From Plasmodium brasilianum (Eukaryota; Apicomplexa; Aconoidasida; Haemosporida; Plasmodiidae): a stretch of 64,000 nucleotides of DNA. A program made the translations under genes and the position numbers. The notes under the pieces were generated by a model, which searched no databases, was not told where the DNA came from, and saw only the letters and a program-made list of their open reading frames with translations. Below, one piece after another: positions 57,501-64,000 of the stretch (positions within the stretch are counted from its first letter, which is position 1; each line of letters starts with the position of its first letter). The stretch is taken from NCBI RefSeq assembly GCF_023973825.1, contig NC_090115.1, positions 558,001-622,000 on the forward strand, read 5' to 3'.

Positions 57501-59285
57501 AACGAACTGAAAACGCTCTTATATGAGGATGTATATTCCTTTTTTAAAGAAGATAATAGTAGTAATGAGGAGGGGGAGGAATGTGAAATGAATACTTTAA
57601 TCCGTACCACGAATGGGAGAGAGAGTGATAAACACACTGATCGGCATAACACTGACATTGACCTGGATACACAAGCGGATATGCGCACTAGTCTTCACGC
57701 TGATGATACTGAATGGACATGGGAGGAGGGAAAGAGGCTGGGTTTCCACCTAAGTGTTGTAGATAAAAGTAAAATGCGTAAAGATAGTAAAGATATAAAA
57801 AATGGTAAATACACAAAGGATAGCAAATACACAAAGGATGGTAAATACACAAAGGGTGGTAAAGAGAATGATGAAATCAACGCTAGTTTGAATGCCAACA
57901 AAGGGGACTTATATAGTAAACTATCATTCCGAAAAAGTAAAACTTCAGAACAACATGAGGGAAAAAGTAACACATTAATAGTAGCAATAAAATCAAATGA
58001 AAAAAGAGGTTATATTTATCGTAAAAAGGCTAATAACAATGGCAATGATTTAGATAGGAATGGAAATTCTCAATGTGCCCTCATGAGTAAGTCGGTTGAT
58101 GAGGGAAATGTTAACGATAAGGATGGAAGTAAGTACGACGACATGAGCGATCGCAGCGATATGAGTGGACACAGTGGTAGGAGTAGCCACGACGGGATTA
58201 ATTCATCCCTTAGGGGAATGACGCACGAGGGAAGAAAAAAAAAGAAAATTGAAGATTTCATGTCCGGTGAAACAGACGGAAAATCAAAAAATATTCCATC
58301 AAAGCAATATTACAGTGATGATGATTTTTATAGCGAAAAAAATGAAAAAGAGATGAAGAAATATGCATTAGGCATATGTAATTTTGTAAGGTATAAATTT
58401 CACGAAAAATATAATGAATTAATGAATTTGTTTATTTCCTATTATATTAATAAAATATCCCATAACATAAAAACATACATTCAGAATGGGAAATGGGTAG
58501 AGGGAGAAGAGGTAAAACTAGTGAGCAATAATTTTATATACCTTTTTAAAAATATTCATAAAATTTATTCTACGTTAACGCTTTTTTTTGATCGAAAAAT
58601 AAAAGGGTCATCATATACCTTGTACGAATTAAACGAACTCTATGTAAATATAGTACGGGAATTAGAAAGAATTTGCAAAACAAGTTCGAAAGAACAAAAG
58701 TTTACTTCAAATGTGATGCATAATATAAATTTAACTCCCAATGATAAGAAGCAAATTAGTCAAAACGTAAGAGATAATAAAAGCAGTAGTGTTAGCACTA
58801 ACATTAGTACTACGTTTGATACTAACGTTAACGTTAACATTGGCCGTGGCAATATATTATGTTTACCGGGTTACCAGAGGAATATAGAAATGTATATGTA
58901 TAAACTGTACATGCTGAAGATGGAAAATTACAAAAAAAATATTCCTCTTAAAGCTAGCAAAATTATCCTTGTCATAATTAAAATATTGTTTAAAAACTAC
59001 ACGGAATATGTAAGAAATGCACATTTTAATGAATACCGTTTTTACAAATTAAAAATTGATTTTTTCTTTTACTTTCATTGTTTGAAATATTATATTCCTG
59101 TTGATGATGAAAATGTTTTATTTGTTATTCTAGACGAGGTATTGATAAATGCAAATGATAGAATATGCGGTCTACATAGAACAGATGACGGACGGTCTGT
59201 CTATCGTATTCACATGCTGGACGATATCGGCATTGACACGGATGCAAACGTGAAGTTTATACTGCGCAACATCAGGAGGCGTTAG
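54510..59285 (+). CDS. VPS51: vacuolar protein sorting-associated protein 51 (VPS51), GARP/EARP subunit
   Basis: Single exon, 1591 residues. Residues about 89-170 form a Vps51/Vps67 domain: FNVNDYFKKLL, then SLEELIHKSKKIEKEI, then LVYENYSKFIDATDTIVLL, the classic long N-terminal helix block of VPS51 (human: FDVERYVAxLxxxxxLxxL ... LVYDNYxKFIxATDTI, from general knowledge). VPS51 is the small linker subunit of GARP and EARP, which tether endosome-derived vesicles at the trans-Golgi and recycling endosomes. The rest is long helical sequence broken by Asn/Ser/Asp-rich inserts (about 270-310, 385-430, 765-830, 1020-1250) with a short KDSKYTKDGKYTK repeat near 1110. C-terminal helices (about 1275-1590) look conserved. 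The protein is twice the human length (782), all from inserts. Its downstream neighbour is another traffic gene, VTA1. The call is confident on the N-terminal domain. Confidence 0.88.
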   Translation: MSNYNKSDRRKNVGSILCSYYNLERENNCNRKENHMNSLSYKDQVTRNDITDEDKYRKLKTDKGNTNDISKEMNSEVYIDELDKKSSEFNVNDYFKKLLEKSSLEELIHKSKKIEKEIKQNDSFMQSLVYENYSKFIDATDTIVLLKKNFKNVKEKIKNINDHLTYIDDNSNLVSSKVSENFEKIENLIQIKKLLNDINIIMKIPKNMFSLIIQRKYINSLKLFIEAVPFFYKNQHFRVFQNLYLDCDNLANIACYMYLKELKGGKIDRGKAEHSRKSLQDETGSREEDTELGEQDEKGERNNPIFFDKDNLENSFHILHSHVGLSEQIVSCLYLVLAYGEDKKNVRNMYIQNRIMALRYLLQNIFSLNNYVNFGAKEMPLAGTALGRSKLHNERSGSGNETVNGNENGNDHENIHGSSSSNIKVYIRDANDDTCSNELYNKIFENILELSFKYLVNFFFGVIENFEEIFLSEGYSNNKASTEKIFFLNGKEVKPSEAIPYITGLINNLNLNIREKSRERKMDGTAERLSSTLFPSSYDPNAKWLQLEEEEICMSYNPFNKVRYDDVFNLWDTVVDDDDKKMMESLTKSFFNVLLKLTVDLIYMFNPPIQLIVLSLNKLIVNVKNYEARKSSGSSSSSSSCVSGSTSALVMIPFLSRFIKKTYYIVLKLRFYNLCFTNNLNLTNFLNLCNKKDLNYVLDDKNELGHNVLLSLCLTFMDLSTFYEQVQVVNTHFYFKNIINFVIIYFIFLTKFINSFIYHFVCVYDRKDMRCDESKREEANKEQVVINNVHVKDCNYDAPVCNKRKKNIQNDEMCSEGDITIIENKCINMSEHMRMKFVNDKDEEEFYMSDILVDEYSDDSYVDNEKNTIKYKNIYLTSYDCDGDGAKRGTREKVPSCSKHLSYYLYNGIHISNTPFQNILRNTKKYMKMDYEQFFEQIIERQNFEAKKNKKIYFLLSLVSIFQNFKEEGISKIFSIIVDMYKEGYALVNDRRKICLSNELKTLLYEDVYSFFKEDNSSNEEGEECEMNTLIRTTNGRESDKHTDRHNTDIDLDTQADMRTSLHADDTEWTWEEGKRLGFHLSVVDKSKMRKDSKDIKNGKYTKDSKYTKDGKYTKGGKENDEINASLNANKGDLYSKLSFRKSKTSEQHEGKSNTLIVAIKSNEKRGYIYRKKANNNGNDLDRNGNSQCALMSKSVDEGNVNDKDGSKYDDMSDRSDMSGHSGRSSHDGINSSLRGMTHEGRKKKKIEDFMSGETDGKSKNIPSKQYYSDDDFYSEKNEKEMKKYALGICNFVRYKFHEKYNELMNLFISYYINKISHNIKTYIQNGKWVEGEEVKLVSNNFIYLFKNIHKIYSTLTLFFDRKIKGSSYTLYELNELYVNIVRELERICKTSSKEQKFTSNVMHNINLTPNDKKQISQNVRDNKSSSVSTNISTTFDTNVNVNIGRGNILCLPGYQRNIEMYMYKLYMLKMENYKKNIPLKASKIILVIIKILFKNYTEYVRNAHFNEYRFYKLKIDFFFYFHCLKYYIPVDDENVLFVILDEVLINANDRICGLHRTDDGRSVYRIHMLDDIGIDTDANVKFILRNIRRR

Positions 59286-60632
59286 ACACACGCCTATTCT
59301 CCCCTACACAGATGAAAAATCGAAAATATGCACATCGCACATATGCACATGACCCATTTACCCATCGTGCATGGATGCATTGGTGTCCCTTTTTTTTTTT
59401 TTTTTTTAATATCCCTTTGATACATCCTTTTAAACGTAATTTTCCGCTAAAAATGACCCATTATAATATTCATCTTTGGCGTAATAATTGAATATATTAA
59501 AGAAATATAACACTTTTTATTTCTGGTAGCTATGCACTCATCATATACTTGTTTATTATGAATAGGTTATATCTACAAATTTTTGCAGTATATATATTTT
59601 TTTTTTTTTTTGTTTACTACGAATTGACGCTAAAAAAAAAAAAAATTACTAGGGCTTGTATCACTATGCTTTCAAAGATACAAAAATATCTTGCTAATTA
59701 ATGAAGTACATATGTATAAATTCACTTATGTACATTTTTCAAACTTTTTTTTTAATTTTTCAAAATTGACGCAATTATATAAAGCTTTTTAACAATTGCA
59801 CTGTTCTGGTGAAAAAAGAGCAAAATAAGCAGGGCCAAAAAAAAAAAAAAAAAAAAATCAAAAGGAAAAGGAAAAGGAAAAGGAAAAATAGTCAGAAAAA
59901 TTATAAGGAAAAATGCCTTCTGATAAGTCCACAAAAACTCCGTAAAATGTTCATTTAGGAGACTTGAAAAATTTTCAGTGCGAATTAATATAAGCCTTAA
60001 GTTACTAAACGACGTAATGCAAATAACACATTTTTAGGTTAAACATGCGTTGTAAAAAAAAAAAATAATAATAAAATAAAAGCTTAAGTTTTAGCATATT
60101 TGTATTGATGTATCTTCGGTGGGTATTTACACAGATATATATAAAGATTTATACATTAGCATATATGAACGTATGTGCGCAAAATTGTGAACTTGTGTAA
60201 ATATTTGTAAGTGCCACTGGTAAACAATAGCTGATAGGTACTTTTTATAAATAATTTTTTTTTTCTTGCCCAAACACATTCAATATTAAGCACACCATAT
60301 AAACAATTTTAAATAGTTACAACAACAAAAAAAAAAAAAAAAAAGTCTATCTTTTTGGACGAATTTACGTTGTTCGTATGTTAAAAAATTTAACTGTTCT
60401 CGCTTATCATTTCACCTGTAAAGTTTTCAATTCGAGAGTTAACAAACGTTGAAGGGAAAAAAAAAATAAAAATACATGCATACGACAGTATATGAATAAC
60501 GCAGAACATGCATAAATATGCAAGGTCCTATACATTTACATACATGCGTATATACATACATACACATATAGTTCTAAACCTAGTAACGTCAATTTTACAC
60601 CTTTTGTAATAAGTAAAGAAAACGTACTAAAA
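59286..60632. other. spacer upstream of VTA1
   Basis: No gene seen. It holds poly(T)/poly(A) runs (59391-59407, 59838-59857, 60326-60343), an AAAAGG repeat (59869-59888) and TA-rich stretches. Confidence 0.65.
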
Positions 60633-60915
60633 ATGCACGAAGGGGAGGAAGCAAATTCAGAAGAAAACAAAAAAGTTAATATAAAGTCTATTCATTTTAT
60701 ATTAAAGAAATCGGAGGAGTTGGAAAAGGATCATTTATTAGGTACAACTGTATAGGGTAAAATGGGAGAAGCTTTTGCTACAGACGCTTCGTAAAAATTT
60801 ATGTATTTGTGTGTGCAAACGGGTATGTGTGGGTGTATACATACATGTATATTTTTTGTTTTTATGCTATTCCTGCTTCTTTTCAGAGGGTGAACAGTCT
60901 TGAAACGAGCATTTA

Positions 60916-60946
<31 letters not shown>

Positions 60947-62585
60947 CATTATTTTTTCCCTTATTTTTTATTATCGCCCCTTTTTCAATGCGTAGTTTCC
61001 TTTCTCTGTACACTTTACATTGCCGAGCAATTAAATAATTACCTCAAAAATAATTATGGCGATACAGGTACAAAGTAGTATACAACAAGAGCGAGCGTGA
61101 AACTCATTTACAAAAAGTAAAAAAATATGAATAAGCATAAAGAGTTTAAAATAGGAGAAGATATAAGGACGTGTTTACGTTAACAATATACAATTCTATC
61201 TTTTTTCTTTTTTTTTCTATTTTTAAAGAAGCGAAAAACATTATGATAAAATGCATAGATAAAGCTGAACAAATCAGGCCATTATTTGACTCGGTAGACT
61301 ACAATAAGTTAGCTGATTTTTGCAAAAGTAAACATGAAACTGGACACTTAAGAAGTGCATAGGCGCTTGCAGGATAATATGCTTCTACGTATACTTCTAT
61401 GTATGCATGCGCGCACTTACGTGTACATGTATGTATTTTTTTCCTCGTACAGAGTTATTCTTAGCAGCTGATAAATGCGATAGAAATGAGGAGATGACAA
61501 AAAGAACAATGCACATGTTTTTCACTTCGCAAATATTTTATGAAATACTTAATCACTTTAGACAACTAGATGATGATGAAAAAGAAAAATACATGTATGC
61601 TAAATATAAGACCATATACTTAAAAAAGTGTTTTGACAAAGATATAAAACCCGAGTCAGGCTTACCAGTGGAACAAAAGGGAGAAACTTCGCTTTCAGGT
61701 TTTCTACGTTATTTACAGTTTTAGATAGTAGAGCATCTAATGTGCCTACATACATACGTGCCCAGATGCAAGCGAATATACATGCATAGATACATTCCCG
61801 TATACAGGTATATATGCATACATATGTGTATGTGCGCGCTTGTTACTAGCAGAGTCCGATGGAGAGATCAGGAAAGAGGGAAAAGAAATGAACGAAAAAT
61901 CGGCCCATAATGAAACAATAAATGAAAAAATTATCATAAAAAATGATAACCACAATAATTATTTTGAGGATATTAAGGAACTTGAATTGGGTTAAAAAAA
62001 AAAAAAAAAAATTAAGATTAAAAAATAAAAAATAAAAAACGATTAAATATATGAAGTGAAATAAAAATTTTGCACAGAGTAACGTGCGACATAATCATCA
62101 TATTCGTGCTACATAAAAATATATACATATTTGTATACATATATATATGTTTATTGGAGTGAGCAAATTTTTTTTTTTTTTTTTTATTATGAACAGATAA
62201 GTGCAAAAAAGTAGAAAAAAATGTGGATTTTGCCTTAAGTTTAAGGCACGCCCAATATGCCGTAAATGGTCCATAAGAAAATGCACGAAAAGACGTACAA
62301 ATTCATTTGTACAAATATACACAAATATGCTCATGTACACACAAATATGTGCAGTACACCCCAATACAATTAAATAATTATACAAATATAATAATACATT
62401 GTTGCTGTTTTTACATTTGGTTTGTCCTAAACCCCTATATATTGGTATAATTCAAATGCTACAAGTATATGCATATTTGTATAAATATGTGTATATTTTT
62501 TCATGTCATTAATTCAGCCATAATGTTTGAAGATTTGACCACAGCAAAACGAGAATTACAACTTGCCCTCTCATACCTGGAATAG
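60633..62585 (+). CDS. VTA1: VTA1/LIP5-like ESCRT-III accessory protein
   Basis: Seven exons: 60633..60741, 60996..61067, 61229..61327, 61453..61698, 61853..61990, 62197..62268, 62518..62585, total 804 nt and 267 residues. Every intron is phase 1 and has GT/AG ends. N-terminal MIT-like half: IKSIHFILKKSEELEKDHLL, then VVSFLCTLYIAEQLNNYL, then a block FTSQIFYEILNHFRQLDDD and KYMYAKYKTIYLKKCF, which parallels the LIP5 block ending KYARWKATYIHNCL. After a Glu/Asn-rich linker the C-terminal VSL domain follows (HAQYAVNAIMFEDLTTAKRE), as in YEDVSTAVQNLQKAL of LIP5. VTA1 binds VPS4 through this domain and stimulates ESCRT-III disassembly at multivesicular bodies. Length is near the family norm (about 307 in human). 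In exon 6 the phase requires the donor AATG/GTCCAT rather than the better looking GCC/GTAAAT. No single open frame spans the gene, so it is easy to miss. Confidence 0.9.
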
Positions 62586-64000
62586 CCGTTTTAAGCTAAG
62601 AACGTAAATTTTTTTAATGTCATTCTGTTATTCCTCCTCTTTCGAATTTTATAAATTTTTCATAATTCATAATATTTCTTTGGACAAGAGTCCAAACAAA
62701 GGAAAAATAAAACCAAATAACATAATATCGAAGAATTAACCGCTCAAAATATAACACCCGTTAGGTATGTATGCATGTAGGTATGTTTGTATGTATATAT
62801 GTATGTGTGTATGTATATACGTATGTGTGTATGTATATATGTATATTTGTATGTATATACGTATGTGTGTATGTATATATGTATATTTGTATGTATATAT
62901 GTATGTGTGTATGTATATACGTATGTTTGTATGTATATATGTATATTTGTATGTATATATGTATGTGTGTATATATATATTTATGTTTGTATGTATATAT
63001 ATTCTCAATGCTGGTGGTATTAATATTCACAATTTAATGAGCTAACTTTTTTTTTTTTTTTTTTTTGTATAACCATTTCTACCTTAGTGAAAAATGCGCA
63101 ATTTCGCTTAATTTAATTAAATTTAATCTAAGCTTTTTTTTTTTTTATGTTTTATAAATATATATATATATATATATATGTATACACATTTATGCACATA
63201 TGTATATATGTACGTTTGTATGTACAACATGTCCATGGCGCTACAATGGTAAAGCTCCTACGACAGAGATACCCCATTACCTACTTATTAACAATTATTC
63301 TTTGTTCATATTAAATGAGTATACTTAAACACATCTAACTTATCATAAAAGGATAAAATTAATATTATTAAGCTCTAATGAGCAATATAAAACATCAATT
63401 TATTTTTCGTTAATTTATTGCGGGCATCTCAATATGTAATGTGGAAAAGTTTTGCTTTAAAAAAAAAAAAAAAAAAATTTATAACACTACAGAACAACAC
63501 AATAATGATTGCAACATGAACAATTGCGGCAATTACAATGACATTTAACCCTTTAAGTGGAACACTGTTGTTTTTCCCCAATTATTTTTGTAAGAACTTA
63601 AAGTTAAGCACAAAACGGACAACGTATACGTGATGTATAGTTCATATAATATATAAATATATACAAATATATGTATATATATATGTACATACATATTAAA
63701 CTATCCTCATGCATTTAGCATCATATTTGTGCCCCCTTTGAGGGTGAATTAGCTGATCATATATATTCACCACTTATATAATCAGATAAGGGTATTCCTT
63801 GAGAAACGGTTTTTCATGATTTTTTATTTTATTTTTTATTTTTATTTGTTTTTTGTTTCATTTTTTGTTTCATTTTTTCATTCTTTATTTATTTAATTAT
63901 GTCGCAAGAGTACCAGGCATGTTCACATTTCGTGCAACAATTAGTACATTAATTGATATATTTTTTTTTTTTTTCTTTTTTTAAACTGATATGTTAAGAA
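62586..64000. other. right-edge gene-free stretch
   Basis: No gene recognised after VTA1. It contains the TATG microsatellite (62765-63001), T runs (63049, 63130), TA runs (63158-63180, 63660-63690) and a poly(A) run near 63460. Confidence 0.65.
62765..63001. repeat. TATGTATG microsatellite with 24-bp higher order
   Basis: GTATGTATAT(A/C) with regular GTATGTGT and GTATATTT variants that recur about every 24 bp. All six frames stay open (Tyr, Val, Cys, Ile), so the open frames are artefacts. Confidence 0.9.

Noticed and set aside
62736..63045. Five overlapping frames near the right edge
   Set aside because: TATG microsatellite; no gene.
63225..63275. Locally GC-richer stretch considered as a tRNA
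   Set aside because: No acceptor stem or T-arm consensus could be paired.

Overview
The window is a piece of a Plasmodium (malaria parasite) nuclear chromosome. The signs are A+T-rich DNA with long poly(dA) and poly(dT) tracts, many short tandem repeats, small phase-consistent introns with GT(A/T)/AG ends, Asn/Ser/Lys-rich low-complexity inserts inside conserved proteins, and a gene set of apicomplexan type: a thrombospondin-repeat sporozoite protein, an L-type lectin, O-phosphoseryl-tRNA(Sec) kinase and an ENT-family nucleoside transporter. From memory, the gene order resembles the PF3D7_0103000 to PF3D7_0104100 segment of P. falciparum chromosome 1. Base composition is richer in GC than P. 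falciparum and poorer than P. vivax, which fits a P. malariae- or P. ovale-like species. I cannot fix the species from the sequence alone.

Layout, left to right. Positions 1-846 hold no gene but contain a strong 105-nt hairpin (212-316). On the minus strand follow a five-pass membrane protein (847-3772, two exons), a 4-kb gene-poor stretch with minisatellites, a TRSP-like TSR protein (7800-8502, first exon not found) and a type I membrane L-type lectin (10607-12190). A 3.2-kb divergent spacer leads to a ten-exon ARP1/centractin-like gene on the plus strand (15379-18394). Back on the minus strand are a PSTK (about 19584-21509), a divergent DEAD-box helicase whose frame is broken at three homopolymers (22135-26957) and a 1758-residue unknown protein in seven exons (27942-35034). 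After a second 3-kb divergent spacer everything is on the plus strand: a cytosolic carboxypeptidase of the CCP/Nna1 type (38016-42884) with a degenerate coding-like tail (to 44166), an RBBP6-like DWNN/RING protein (46387-48915), a nucleoside transporter (50833-52366), VPS51 (54510-59285) and a seven-exon VTA1 (60633-62585). The rest, to 64000, is repeats without a gene.

The genes do not form one pathway. Thematic links are membrane traffic (lectin, VPS51, VTA1), cytoskeleton (ARP1, and the carboxypeptidase that probably trims tubulin glutamate tails), RNA metabolism (helicase, RBBP6-like protein, PSTK) and surface or transport proteins (TRSP, nucleoside transporter, five-pass protein). I see no CRISPR, transposon, rRNA or tRNA gene. 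The points most worth a second look are the unexplained hairpin at the left edge, the broken tail after the carboxypeptidase, the three same-sense homopolymer frameshifts in the helicase, the unresolved splicing of TRSP, and the prominin-like layout of the first gene.
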